A DNA stretch of 64,000 nucleotides from Hymenopus coronatus (GCA_030762935.1 CM060895.1:34747501-34811500), one strand, 5' to 3'; shown: positions 21,135-33,002, counted from the stretch's first letter. Notes: generated from the sequence alone by a model not told the origin. Made by a program: numbers and translations.

Positions 21135-23411
21135 CCCATCGTTCGTCGCGTTCGTTTGTTGACACCGTTGGTTGCGAGTGAGCGCTGCTCTCACCTCTTC
21201 TTATCTAACCTTAAATTCAGTTGAATGCAGCTTTTAAGAACTGTTTTATGTGCATTATTTTTTTTTATCACACTGCATTCTTTTTATTACAATATAGTAA
21301 TTGGTTACAAACAATTCAATATCCTTTGGTAGATATTTTACAAATAAACACATGCCAAACACGTGTTACGTTTTTTTGTGCGCTAAGTTAAAATTGCTTA
21401 AAATATTACTTTTTACCTATTCACTAGATTAAAATTTAAGCAACTTAACCAACAGAAGCAAAATATTACTCTAATTTTTCAAACACATTTTATTCATTGT
21501 CACTGGAAATAGCTTTATTCTTTGTATGGCACATACAACAACACTAACAGTTTCTTCATCGCAGATAGGTTGTCCACACTTCTTGCACCTCGCAGTTGAC
21601 TTCCTGTTCTTCTTGGGGCAGAACCACATTTGACTCTTTCGAACTGAATCTCTTTTCCCCTCAAGGCCTATTCTTCTGTTGTTTTCATCTAAGATCCTAA
21701 TGAATCCCTGAAGCAAAGGCTCTAGAATGAGGCTTTGTTAGCTCCAAGAGCATCTTCAAGTAACAGCTCTTTGTCATTTTAGTATCTACATTTGCTTCAA
21801 AGATGATTTGGGAATGTATCCCTGTAATAACCAGCATAGTATATATAAGGAAGGATCCGAAGAGGGCACCTAAAGTGGTGACTCCAGTTCATCGAGATAA
21901 ACACATCTCGTGTTAGAGTGCAGAACGTTACAACTTCTGGTTTCACCTTTTCACCAGTATTGCTGCCAATTTCTTCGCCGTCGTGCATGCAGTACATTGC
22001 GGCACCGTCGTGGAACACAGGAAGATAAACAAGCATATTCACTGGCCTCGTTCTTGCGTTTACTATGATTGGCGGATTCTCCCTCTTGTTTTTACGAAGT
22101 GTTCCAACAACGGTTAGATTTTTTTTCACGCATCAGATCGCTCACCAACATCAATTGATTTGAACCAATTGCCCATGGTGACATTTCTTCCAAAATATGC
22201 AATAGGTTCAACACTGTGGACTGATTGTTTACAGCATAGGGTCCTTCCGGTTGCTTGCCAACATAAATTTCATGTTCAATGTATAGAGCATTCACTTGTC
22301 AATCATTGCAAATATTTCCAAACCATACTCGTTTGGTTATTTAGGCATATATTTCCTAAAACTTCAGCACACCCGAAAATTCTCCAGCATTTCATCTATG
22401 GTGACATATTCAGAAGGACTATTGTGACACCTGCATAGCCTCACAAATTCCTCAAGCATCTCTCGAACCGGTGCTAACTTATTAGACTGCTTTCTTTTAG
22501 GTCTGGTTCTAATTCGTCAAACCGAAGGTCACGGAGTAGGAAATAGAAGCGATTGTGAAAATGTTCAGGAGCGGTTGTATCAATTGCCCATAGGTCCTCA
22601 ACACGCTGACATGGTCACTTCATGAACCCTACCAAATACAACAGTCCACGAAGGGCCCTTACTTCGTCTAACACATCTTGAGGACGTCTATATTTTAAGT
22701 AAATTTCCTAAGTTTTGTGTTGGTATATACCACAATTTTTGCAATGAATGAGTCAAGAAAATACAACTTCCAGCAGACATTTATACTCTGCTTCTTTTGC
22801 TACACCCTTCACACCAGGAGGATGCAGAACAATATATTTTTTGTTTTTTCTATTCGCCGTCGATTTCTTGGAGGTGCATGTACTTTCCGTTTAGCTATAT
22901 TATCACGCCCTACACAACCGGGTCCTCCAGTTGCTGACATTTGCTTAATTAGCTGACTTCTCACTCTCTGCATCATGGTCACATTTCTACATCTGAGTCT
23001 TCCTAGTCATCGGTGAAAGCTTCATTCATTTCGGAAAGTTCAGGAAGTTTGTGTTCATTCATAACTTCGTCTACCTACTGATGTATTTGTACCTAATTCG
23101 CTAAACTGGTGTACTTGCTACTCATTTTTTACAATATTAATTTTATAGGACACCTTAAACGTATTCACTGCGTTAATAAAGAAAGCTTGAAACGCCAAAC
23201 ACAACTGGACGCGAGTGAGCACAATGCTCACAATGCCCACACCTGCTATTGCTTAATAAATAACCAGATGCAGGATATTCTTTGAAGTCCTTTACCGCGC
23301 AATCTAGACAATGCGACAGAAAGCTATCATGATTACCAAGTGTTCTTTCTCATGTTAGCATATTTTAAAAGCAGGAGTGAGCGCTAAGCTCACTCCAAGA
23401 CCACGATGGGT
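21135..23411 (-). mobile_element. piggyBac-family DNA transposon, full span, defective
   Basis: Both ends can be placed. The left end is TTAA (21131-21134) then CCCATCGTTCGTCG. The right end reads ACGATGGGT then TTAA (23412-23415). The TTAA flanks and CCC-type termini are diagnostic of piggyBac. Subterminal palindromes sit near both ends (about 21174-21194, and a perfect 9-bp-arm one at 23374-23396). At ~2.28 kb it is close to the usual size for an autonomous piggyBac, but the transposase is broken. The window shows no other copy. Confidence 0.9.
21471..23110 (-). pseudogene. piggyBac transposase, broken; second catalytic Asp replaced
   Basis: Decayed transposase read on the minus strand in patches. 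From N to C: LLRDLRFDELEPD near 22540; VTIDEMLENFR near 22400-22370, containing the first catalytic Asp of the DDD set; GKQPEGPYAVNN near 22255-22220; GRNVTMGNWFKSID near 22190-22150; KNLTVVGTLRKNKRENPP near 22125-22070; KPEVVTF near 21940. The C-terminal zinc-binding domain (CPKKN ... ARCKKCGQPIC ... C) is near 21625-21530, and a stop follows at 21471. At the place where piggyBacs have DNWF, this copy has GNWF (codon 22171-22173, GGC), so a key catalytic Asp is lost. Several frame changes are present, for example near 22490, 22130 and 21900. Sequence above 22700 should be the acidic N-terminus but is poorly recognisable. Confidence 0.87.
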
Positions 23412-23415
23412 TTAA

Positions 23416-23953
23416 GAATGATAGCCCCCCCCCGCTTTTCTTTTCTACTTCCCACCCGTTCCCCATGTGATACAGAAACGGCAACTTGTGATGGTGAAGT
23501 TTTTCTATGCTCTCCAAGGAAAGCCTATTTCGATGCTTTTACGTCAGCCTGAATTTGTTGGACCAGCCACGGAATTAACCAAGCGCCATTACGCTGATCG
23601 AGGGTTTACCAAAACATCGTTTATACTGAATCGAACGTTTCATTTGTGCAGAATTTTCAGCAGCACTACGGGTTAGTGGCCTTCTGCTGAAATCGCTTCT
23701 CTTTGCTACTATCCCGCCCGTACACAAAAACGAATCATCTCCACCCACTTGTTTATCGTCTGCGCTGCAGTTCATTAACATAAAAAAATCAACGAAAACA
23801 ACGCTTTGTGCGTCACAATGAAAAACAATGCTTTAATCAGTTCTTCTATTGTTCAATCAGCATACATTCTCTATGAATTATTGGGAATGTAGATACAATA
23901 GGTATCTGATATTTTCTGGATTAAAATATGAATGTTTTAAGGTTCCATACGTA
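23416..23953. other. unassigned
   Basis: No recognised element between the piggyBac and the Tigger-like element. It ends in TA (23952-23953). Confidence 0.4.
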
Positions 23954-24863
23954 CAGTAAAATTCCGTTAACCGAACTAAAGGGGGGGGGAGGCATTTCGG
24001 GCAAGTTTTTTTCCGATTAAGCCATGAACATCTAATATTACAGTATTTTGTATAATATATAAATTCAGTATCTTTGAAAGATTCTGAAGGTTTCCAACGA
24101 ATTTAAAATTCTGTTTGTAAGCGTAACGTTAAAATTATATTTTTAGGATTACAGTACAATATAACAGCATATACAGGATTTTTCACAACTTGCTCTATAA
24201 ATTTAGATTTAAACTTCACTCATTCTGAAATGATAGAAACGCCAACTCGTAATTAGATGCAACAGTTTACAATAAACTTGATTTTTCAACTTCTTTGATG
24301 ACAGCTAATTTATCAGCGAAGGTAATCACGACACGCTTCCGCCTAGTCGTTGCCAAGGCGCAAAAAATACACACGCAACGGAAATAAACAACCACTTGAA
24401 TGCACCATTGTATCGCAGATCCGTACTTGTATGTGGACTGCTGATAACTGATGCAGGCGTCGCGGGAAGTTGGCAATGCACTAGAAGCAGGCGACATAAC
24501 ATTCTCTGCCTTGGCAGTGAAGTTCTTGCACGCTTGCGCCTATAAAAAAGTATTGTCAAATAACTTGCGAGCAAGCAATGAGAACCTGGAAGTTCGATGG
24601 AACATGGGGACCTGCATACATACATTTCGTTGTAAACAAAAGAACAGTAAGCTCCCTTTTATAACTCAGAACTCTGTCGACTTCTCGTGGTCTAGCTGGT
24701 GAGTTTGTGGCTCGGGAAGCTGCTCATAGCCGCGTGTTCACCTCTCCCCGGTAGCCAAGTCCAGCACACTATTGGTCGATACAATATAGTATTCTTTTTT
24801 AGATTTGCGATTTTTGGAGCAGTTTCGGATAAACCCGGATTTCAGTTGACCGGGTTTTTACTG
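23954..24863 (-). mobile_element. Tigger/pogo-like DNA transposon, internally deleted
   Basis: Left end CAGTAAAATTCCGTTAACCG. Right end, read in reverse complement, CAGTAAAAACCCGGTCAACT. These are Tigger/pogo-type termini (CAGT...ACTG), with TA on the left and a mutated CA on the right. A short transposase piece lies on the minus strand. At 910 bp it is well under the ~2.5 kb of complete relatives, so most of the catalytic part is gone. Confidence 0.72.
24270..24350 (-). pseudogene. Tigger/pogo transposase N-terminal fragment
   Basis: RRKRVVITFADKLAVIKEVE resembles the start of the first CENP-B-like helix-turn-helix in Tigger/pogo transposases (pattern KRKRVVLTLxEKLxIIxxxE). Its strand and position inside CAGT...ACTG termini agree. 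The downstream domains are not readable. The call rests on about 20 residues plus the termini. Confidence 0.6.
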
Positions 24864-25585
24864 CATGTTGTTTTTCAAAATGATACTCTCGGTGCATGGA
24901 AGAGAAGAGGTGAAATAATATCGTACAACTTAGTTTTTAGCAGGTAAATCTCAGATTGAAAGTTCATAATTCGATTAATTATTAGTAACGTTACCTGATA
25001 TATCCCCATAGCAATGTGCCTTATTTGAGGGTGGTGAAAATGATCGCCAAAACAGTGACGCTCGACTCTTGTTTTCTTACTTCTATTGAAAGGAGAATAC
25101 TGATTACCAACCAACAGAGATTTAACAAGGTTTTAGCTTCTAAGGTATAATACGTTTACAAACATGGGCGAAACCCAAAGGCGTGCACAAGGAAGAGGGG
25201 GTGACAAGGTGATCGATCAGGACCCCTGCCAGTTTCCCAAACATAAAAAGTTCACCGGAGTCCCACGGCGCTCGATCATGACATTTGACAGTGTTTGTCA
25301 AGCGATTCTTCTCTTTCACCACGCCCCAGTTACGTCAACGACTCAAGTCTTCAGCGTGTGACAAGAGCAGCGGCATAAACGACAGAACCCTTAGTGAAGT
25401 ATTCTGTAACCACCTATAATTCCAAGTCAGTGTACCACACACTTTGGTATACCATGATGCATACTGGTTTACTTGACCAGAGCAAATTTACGTCACTCAC
25501 CATCATTTGGTCTGGTTTCTTAAAAGGGGTTGTGTATATGATCCGGAGTCATCCCAGTCGGCTAGTACTTACCTTCTGCCAATTT
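24864..25585. other. unassigned
   Basis: No recognised feature. Confidence 0.4.
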
Positions 25586-26040
25586 TTACTTTCTCACTAC
25601 GTAGTTAATAGGGGAAGTTTTGTATTCAACCCAAACAATCGATGACAAGATTGCATCAGAAATATGTTTTGAGGTTCCCTGAATCCAAAAACAGCATTTT
25701 CAGGGAAAAATGTGTGATCAGCACAATTTAAAAAAGAAAAGTGCTAAATGATATTTAAGTTCAGCATTTTCTAAGGATATATATCACGAAGATTAAGAAA
25801 ATTCAACCAAAACCACCCTTCACATATAAAAGTTTTGTAATATTTTGATTTTCTCAAAACTGGCTTTAACAATTTATATTTTTCATATACCATATGTTTA
25901 AGATATTTTCGTAAGAAATGAAACGCATTTCGAATATTCTGGAATAACCTCATAAGCATTCTTAATTTTGAAAGACTTTTGATTGATTAAACATTAATAA
26001 AATGGAAATAATATATGTGCTTTTATAATTACTTAATTCA
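25586..26040 (+). repeat. HHR, head half
   Basis: Head ttttactttctcactacgt with a poor hairpin, then TGTATTCAACCCAAACAATCG and GAGGTTCCCTGAATCC. The short tract and palindrome are eroded. Body continues to about 26040; the tail is lost. Confidence 0.7.
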
Positions 26041-26189
26041 GGGTATTGCATACCGATATCATAACGTCACATATCAATAAATCCTCCCTCCCGGATTTTT
26101 TAAGTTAAATAAGAAATACTTGTGAATATTTCCGAACTTTGAATAAAATACGACACTCATTTCCACACTAACAAGGATTTTTATTTTAC

Positions 26190-26545
26190 ACCTTTGATCA
26201 CGAATGTACAATGTAGGTCGAGAAGGTATTGTATTCCACCCAAAATTTCGAAACCGAGATTTAACCGGAAATACGTGTTTTGAGAATCCCTGAAATGAAA
26301 ATGCATTTTCAGAAAAAGGTTGGCGCGCATGTAATGTGGGCATATAGTACAGAAACGAAAAGTCCATTAAATATCTAATTTTGAGCATCTTCCAAGATTG
26401 CGATAAGAACATTTTCAAGAAAATCCCACCCCAACTACTCTTGACATGGAAAAAATTGTCGAACATTTCTATTTTCTCAAAAATGGCTCTATCGATTTGA
26501 ATAAAAGGACCCATATGCTTAAGATATTTCATAACAATATTTTAT
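26190..26545 (+). repeat. HHR, head-to-middle piece
   Basis: It reads gaatgtacaatgtaggtcga, then AGAAGGTATTGTATTCCACC, GAGATTTAACCGGAAATACG, and body up to AAGATATTTCATAAC. It joins directly to an inverted HHR segment. Confidence 0.75.
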
Positions 26546-26915
26546 AGAATATTAGGGTATTTAATCAAAATCGTGAGCCTTTTTTTTTGGAGAAAATCAA
26601 AATTTTCGAACTTTTTTTTTCATGTAAAGGGTAGTTTGGGTTAGTTTCCTCAAAGTCTTTGTGTCGCATTCTTGGATACTAGACTCAAGTACCAAATTTG
26701 GTATTTTACGTTTTTGAGTTACTGTGTTCAGGTGCGCGCGCACGCGCACGCGCACCCACCCAAACACACACAAACCTTTCTCTAAAAAAAAATGCTTCAT
26801 ACAAGGGACCCTAAAAAGTGTATTTATGGTGAAATCTCGACACCGATTTTTTGGGTGGAATGCAATTCCTTCTCTATACACTATGTACATAGTATGTGTA
26901 GAGAAAATAAAATTT
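26546..26915 (-). repeat. HHR, middle-to-head piece, inverted
   Basis: Plus strand runs ATTTAATCAAAATCGTGAGC, GTAAAGGGTAGTTTGGG, the palindrome taccaaatttggtatt (about 26690), a mixed (GCGCAC)n tract, and a head with return gtgtagagaaaata. It is flanked on both sides by HHR pieces in the opposite orientation. Confidence 0.8.
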
Positions 26916-26929
26916 GTATCTCGATAAAA

Positions 26930-27322
26930 CACAATTTATTGTATATATACTTTTTCTTTTGTAATGTTAATCATTTCCAAGATACTCCTTGTACTTAGTT
27001 CAATTTTAAAACACTTAAACTCTTCCCAAACGGAATGCCGTAATTCGTTTCAGGTCTCTTCTTTTACTTCTGGCCATGCACAGAGAACCGAATTTCAATT
27101 GTTTCACATCACAACCAGATTTTAAGAGATTTGAGTATCGTTTTAGCTAGTGTATTCCCTTTTTCTTTTCTGCTTACAAGGAAGCAAGTAATAAGGACTA
27201 TTTTTGCTAATATTTATCTCGATTAGCATCATACGAGAAAAGAAATATCTTTTATAGAATGGTTTGCAGTTGCAGAACAGGTAGAGAAAGCCATAGGAAT
27301 AGAACACATGTGATTTTTATAA
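26930..27322 (+). repeat. HHR, late-body-to-tail piece
   Basis: AACACAATTTATTGTATATA, AAACGGAATGCC, the TTGCTAATATTTATCTCGATTAGCAT stem region, and the tail gtagagaaagccataggaat followed by a T-run. It supplies the half missing from the inverted piece before it. Confidence 0.8.
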
Positions 27323-27959
27323 GCCTTAAACTTTAGTGGTCCATTTCCTGAAACTTGCCCCTCATCAACCCTCAAGGTTGATTGCTATTAACTCTGAGCA
27401 TAAAGTAACTTTCCAGATACACACATCAATGCTTCTAGTGCAATGTGAACATTGTTTACCTTTGCCTATGTGGCAGGTTATGGCAGGCTAATCCCCATCA
27501 AAGCCATAACCCAGTCAAAATCAATCTCATTTAACGCAATTTCAAAGCAGCGCGGTTTTCCATGCAAATAGAACTGTTTGAAGACGGAACGAGTTTACTT
27601 TAGCAAAGCTGTTAATTTTCCTCTCTCTCTCTCTCATTTGCCAATATTTGCTCTTGGTGGCCTAGGAGGCATGTACTGGTTTCCGTGACTTTGCTAAAAC
27701 GCTGCAACAGCGAAAGCGATTATGTGTTAGCTAATACAAGCAACAGCTATACGTTGCAGCATCTCATTAAAATGCTCTTAAAGCCTGACTACTAAGTAAA
27801 GACATTGCATATGCATTAAGACTAAAGAAGAGAATGAATATATGTGCTCATATTAACTATGTTCTGCTCCAAAGTGGATAGGCTTCTACTACGGCATCTG
27901 TTAAGGAGTGCCCTGAGGTATTTAAACGCTTTCACTTCGGAAACAATAATAGAAGGATG
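27323..27959. other. unassigned
   Basis: No gene recognised. A short (CT) run lies at about 27619-27634. Confidence 0.4.
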
Positions 27960-28080
27960 ATTATTACTTTCTCTACCGAGTGCTACATGCATATTAGATA
28001 GAGCAGGTATTGCATTCCACCCAAAATACGATACCGACAGTTCCCCGAAATTATATATTTTGAGGGCCCTTGAATAAAAT
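27960..28080 (+). repeat. HHR head
   Basis: Attactttctctaccgagtg, return attagatagagcagg, CATTCCACCCAAAATACGAT. It stops at the TTGAATAAAATAATAT position and joins an inverted tail. Confidence 0.75.
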
Positions 28081-28081
28081 A

Positions 28082-28600
28082 ATATCTGATGTGTTCCATT
28101 CACATGACTTTCTCTACAGCGCTGTAACAAATTATTGTTAAAAAGCATATTCTTCTATCTATTTTATGATAATCGAGATAAACATTAGCAGAAATTGTCT
28201 TAAACTTGTTTCCTTGTAAGTAGAAGGAGAATAAGGGAATACATTATGCTAAAACGATAGTCATACTGTTTTAAAAGCTGATTGCCATGTGGTTCAAATA
28301 AGTTTCTATGCTTGGCCAGAAGTTTACAGCTTTCCGTGTGAGAAAAGTTTAAGTATTTTAAATCTGAAAAAAATAACAAGGAATATCTCAGAAATGGTCA
28401 ATCCCACGGTGGAAAAAAAAAAACTTATGACATAAATTGTGTTTTAACGTGATCTATATTTTTTGTATAGTAAGTTTTTGTCTATCACTTACGGTTTACC
28501 AACTATGCAAAATTCAGCAAAATTCATTCAGAATAAAGAGGTCTTTAGAGGCTATTCCCAGAAAATTCAAGATATACATTTGCCACATAAAATATATTTA
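28082..28600 (-). repeat. HHR, tail half
   Basis: Gatgtgttccattcacatga, CTTTCTCTACAGCGCTG, the ATAATCGAGATAAACATTAGCAG stem, then body to CCCAGAAAATTCAAGATATA. Head and microsatellite site are missing. Confidence 0.82.
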
Positions 28601-29309
28601 TGCTCGACCATGCCAAAATGTAGTACTTATACGACTGGTAGCAGTACTTTTATGGACCTCATTAAAGTACACCTGTTCATTAAAGTATTGGTGTTCGATC
28701 CATCAGAAGTGGCCAGTAACGTTGTGAAAGCGAAAGTATCGATTATTCTGGCTTCGATCGGCTACGATACTAGCGCGAGTTTAGAAAAAGTAAAACGTCT
28801 GACACTAGTAACCGCGACATTCAATTTACATCCCCAGAAATTACGACAAAAGCACTCAATGTTACCAATAACTTGCCACAAAAGTCACGAAAGATGTATG
28901 AGACATTCTATTCACAATTCATGAATTGGAGAATATTAAAAGGTATAAATTCGTTCTCACAAAATGTATTGCTAGTGTATTTCGAAGAATCGTCTTTAAA
29001 TATGAAACCATCGATCTTGTGGACTCACTATTCAAATTGTTCTAGTTTTTATTGTCTATACTTATTTTTAGGTGAAAGTGCGTCACATGTTAACAGCTGT
29101 TTATAGGGAAGCAATCAATATTTCTGCGTCTACATAGTACGTCTCACAACGCCAGCAGCTTTGCCAAAGGTGCTACAAGGTCATTGTATTGTAACCATAG
29201 ATGAAGGAATAAGATTGTAACACATCACTAAAATCGAAACGAATACTTTATGAAACCTTTAATTTAGATCGCTTCGCTCGGTTAATAATACTTATCACAT
29301 TTTAATTAC
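28601..29309. other. unassigned
   Basis: A 153-codon plus-strand frame runs from the HHR into this stretch. Its first third is HHR sequence and the rest has no known motif, so I do not call a gene. Confidence 0.4.
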
Positions 29310-29520
29310 TACCATTATAGTATCGTTGCATAATATACTATTAATATGCGCATTTTAATTAAAATCGTTACAACCATTTTTGAAAAAATCAAAATTTTCG
29401 TTTTTGTTTTTTTTTTCAGATAAAAGGTAGTTTGGCGTGGGGGGATTTTTCTCAAAATCTTCAAGTCGCATCCCTGGAAAATACTAAACTTAAATACCAA
29501 ATTTGATATTTTACGGACTT
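29310..29520 (-). repeat. HHR middle piece, inverted
   Basis: TTAATTAAAATCGTTACAAC, GTAGTTTGGCGTGGGGGG, TCGCATCCCTGGAAAATAC and taccaaatttgatatt. It ends at GGACTTTTCG and is joined to a forward-oriented tail half. Confidence 0.75.
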
Positions 29521-29957
29521 TTCGCTAAATCGCTACACCATAAACTTGCTACACAGAAATGCAGATCTCATCAAAACACAATTTATATCCTCTACATTTA
29601 TGTACAGTGTTGTGAGGCTATCGTTTCCAAGATATTCCTTCTTATTGGTTTCAATTTTAAAATACTTATACTTTTCCAAAACAGGAAGTTATCATCCGTT
29701 TTTCATTGTTTTAGTCCTGGCCATGCAAAGAAATCCGAATTTCAAAGCATAACGTCAGCTTTTAAAAAAAAATTGAATATCGCTTTAGCCTAATGTATTC
29801 CCTCGGTTCCCTTCTACTTATAAGGAACTAAGTAATAAAACCATTCTGTTTAAGTTTATCTCGATTAGCATGAAGTAGTAAAAAAATAATCTTTTGTAAG
29901 AAATTTGTTTGCAGAGCCGGTAGAGAAAGGATGTGAAAGGAACACACATTTTTGTTC
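29521..29957 (+). repeat. HHR, late-body-to-tail piece
   Basis: From GCTACACCATAAACTTGC through CTTTTCCAAAACAGG and CTTCTACTTATAAGGAACTA to the tail gtagagaaaggatgtgaaag. Same arrangement (inverted middle, then forward tail) as 26546-27322. Confidence 0.78.
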
Positions 29958-30282
29958 ACAACTTAAAAAATCCTCCTGTAAAGTTTTTTACTAAATCCCT
30001 AAAAAAGATATAGCTTTATGATTCGATTAGTTCATCCAAAGAATTCTGATACTTATTTTACACCGTGTACCAAGCATGGTAATTGGGGTATGTTATCTCA
30101 GAACGAATTTAGTTTACCGGAAGAATCGGCAAGTCAGGTAGGAATTTTAAAGACCGTCGGAACGTTGTCATGCCAGCTTATATGGTCAAGAGCATTTCAA
30201 ATTGAATTCTTCTGTCTGATTCCTATACTAAGGGTAAAACGTATAAAATTACTAATTTACAGAGTAACTGTGTTGCAACAAC
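29958..30282. other. unassigned
   Basis: No recognised feature. Confidence 0.4.
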
Positions 30283-30319
30283 AATAATAATAATAATAAT
30301 AATAATTATAATAATAATA
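30283..30319. repeat. (AAT)n microsatellite, imperfect
   Basis: About 12 units with one interruption. Such tracts often mark the 3' tails of some LINEs, but I could not identify one on either side. Confidence 0.9.
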
Positions 30320-30720
30320 CGCTCTTAAATCCCGTACTTTCCTGGTCAGGTCGATAACTTTTAGCACAGGATCTCCCAGGGTGAATGCGCCGATGCATTG
30401 TACGGCGCAAGGAATAGACGAGTTCGCTAGTTTGACTGGAATGCAAAGCTCCACTCTTGAATTTTGAGCAGTAGAGCTTCTTTCCCATTCTTGTCTCGCG
30501 CTCTACCAATTTTCCCCTTTATCACCTTTTCCACTGTTTCCTCCTCATTGCGAAATGGCCGAGGCAGAGCGATGCACGGTGCACAGCACTTCGATTTTTT
30601 TTACACACGTGCCATTTTAGCGTTTGAGAGGCGAGCGTCCCTCGTAGGTAACTGACCATGACGCAATGAAATGGCTAACCATAAAATTCGCAAAAGAAGT
30701 TACCGAAGTAACCAACCCTG

Positions 30721-30721
<1 letters not shown>
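30320..30721. other. unassigned
   Basis: A minus-strand frame (CIGAFTLGDPVLKVIDLTRK) abuts the (AAT)n tract. It could be the end of a retroelement frame but has no motif I can name. Confidence 0.35.

Positions 30722-30764
<43 letters not shown>
30722..30764. repeat. (CA)n microsatellite
   Basis: About 21 units. No HHR match was found on either side, unlike most CA tracts here. Confidence 0.97.
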
Positions 30765-30765
<1 letters not shown>

Positions 30766-31004
30766 CTACAAACCTTAAGACAAGTTTGCTGGCCCCTTTC
30801 AGTTTCAAAATCTGTTTACACACGCTGCCGCCATCCCATTCCATTTGAAGTCAATCCACGAACAAAACGTTAATGTAACATGTTCCTTCTTTTGTTAGAG
30901 ATCCCAATTTCGTAAGACCATATGCACGCATTAGCGAGTGCAAAATAAGTTACTGCCATTTCGAATAAAACACCCAATCCAAAACTATTTAGCAAAATAA
31001 CGAG

Positions 31005-31510
31005 ATCCGCATTTTTTGGGTAGTAACATTTTTACCCATATCTTACGGTTTACCAGTTATGCAAAAAGTATCCAGAATGAAGAGAACTTCAGAGGATATG
31101 CTCAGAAAATTCAAGATATACATTTCATTTGTCATGAAAATATCTTAACATTTGGTATTTCATTCTAAATCATTAGAGCCATTTTTGAGAGCACAAACAT
31201 ATTTCAAAAATGGTCAATGTAAAAGGTAAACTTGCGCGGAGAGATTTTCTTGAAAATTTTAGTGTTTCAATTTTGGAAGATGTTGAACTTTAGTATCAGA
31301 TTTGCGATTTAACCATGTTCAATGCTGTTCTCACTCACTCATTCACTCCCCCCCACCCACCCACCCACCCACCCACCCACCCACCCACCCACCCACACAC
31401 ACACACAAATTTTTCTATAAATGCTGTTTGTGGATTAAAAAACATTTCCAGAGAAATCTCGACATCAATATTGGTGGAATATAATACTTCCCCTACTTTC
31501 TCTACGTATA
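31005..31510 (-). repeat. HHR, body-to-head half
   Basis: TCTTACGGTTTACCAGTTAT, CTCAGAAAATTCAAGATATA, GTCAATGTAAAAGG, a (CCCA)n+(CA)n tract, CCAGAGAAATCTCGACATC and a head ending tttctctacgtatagattga. The tail half is missing. The palindrome is eroded. Confidence 0.78.
31352..31407. repeat. (CCCA)n with (CA)n microsatellite inside HHR
   Basis: Eleven or so CCCA units pass into CA units at the standard HHR microsatellite point, an example of a motif change within one locus. Confidence 0.95.
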
Positions 31511-32411
31511 GATTGAATAACAAATAAGTATAAATCGAAAACCGAGATGGTTTCTAGAATGCCACTTTATTATCTATTGTGACGCAGTTTTCGAGGCTTA
31601 TTAACTGACCGCAGCAGAACCTTGCATTTCAAAGTATCCTGTTCCTAATGTCAACAGCAAAAGTGATTGCATTATTTTATACTACGTATATCCTGATCCA
31701 GTGATTGGAGCCTTGCAAATTGGCTTCCGTTAACAGCCTGGCTGCAAACGGCGCGAGTACATCCTCTACTCCCTAGGGAAATAAAACATGCAAAGGTTGG
31801 CTTGTCCACTGTAACGAAGAGATTCATTTCAGAGAAACACATGAAAGGGGTGATTTCGCACGCTGATTAGACTCAAATATTTTTCACATTTTATTCTCTT
31901 AAGAATGTTTGTTCTATTTCCAACACTCATTTAATTTTCTATGCGTATGAGGGGTTCAAAGCGTGTAACTTCACTTTGCTTGAAAGTTAGATGTTAAAAA
32001 GGTTTTGAAGTGTATGTGGCTATACCCTATATCTTTCGGTGCTGTAAACTGAGGAACTCCTGCATAATACATGATGGCGGCAGATGGCACCATTTGTTTT
32101 CTCTTTGAATACGATTCCTTTCTTTCCTTAAGCTTATTTGATATCGCATACGCATCTAGGTCATATGGGGAACGTTATCTACAGATTCTTTGGTATATGC
32201 GATTCCACACGAATAGGTGACCTAAGTAACCTCCTTGTGTAACATCCGGCTAACTTGCTAGTGGATATCCCTTAGTTGCGTAGTCGCTTTCCTGTTCCTA
32301 TTTTATTTTCACTCCATTTATTTTGTGCGAAGGGGTTTTTATTAGTGGCATTGTATACTCTATCTTATATTTACCTGGAAAATAAAGCAAAGACCCACCG
32401 AGATTGGCCCA
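31511..32411. other. unassigned
   Basis: No recognised feature. Confidence 0.4.
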
Positions 32412-32468
<57 letters not shown>

Positions 32469-32469
32469 G
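32412..32469. repeat. (ATT)n microsatellite
   Basis: About 19 units. AAAATAAAGC lies just to the left, so this could be the tail of a retroelement on the plus strand, but no coding or SINE head was identified. Confidence 0.95.
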
Positions 32470-33002
32470 TTGTATAGTTGAAGATGCGCCAACAAAAAAC
32501 ATACAAGAATTATTCTTGTAAGAAACAAAATATAAGCCTGTGTTGCATGTGACGAAGGTGAACTCCCTCCACCCCTCCCAAAGGAGGTACGAAACAGGAC
32601 GCTGATTACAAAAACTTACTTATGAGTATCAATAATAGATTAGTTGAAAGTTCTGCATTTGAGAGACTACACTACCATCTACCTAGGAAGGTCAAACAAC
32701 ATCAGCCCAATGGATGCTACATGAAATGCATTTTCAAAAACACCTAAGAATTGGGCTTGACAAACCCTGTCGTCTCCTGCGCGTCTCTCCAAGCCCCGAC
32801 ATTTTATGACTAATGCAATGGTTCTTACGAGATGTCTCCTTTTTATAACTCCCATTTCAAAACTAGAATAATATAAATAAAGTCTCAAAGGATTCGCAAA
32901 CTCAGGTGGGTACAGACGAATGTAGCATGCCGTACTCACCAATGGAATCTCTATGTTGATCAGTGATCACATTAAAGATTTGAAGCTTTTTCGGTGTTGA
33001 TT
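32470..33002. other. unassigned
   Basis: No recognised feature. Confidence 0.4.

Noticed and set aside
28463..28924. 153-codon open frame as a host exon
   Set aside because: The first third is HHR sequence and the rest has no domain, splice context or conserved motif.
32276..32528. Frames encoding poly-Tyr and poly-Asn
   Set aside because: Translation of the (ATT)n microsatellite.
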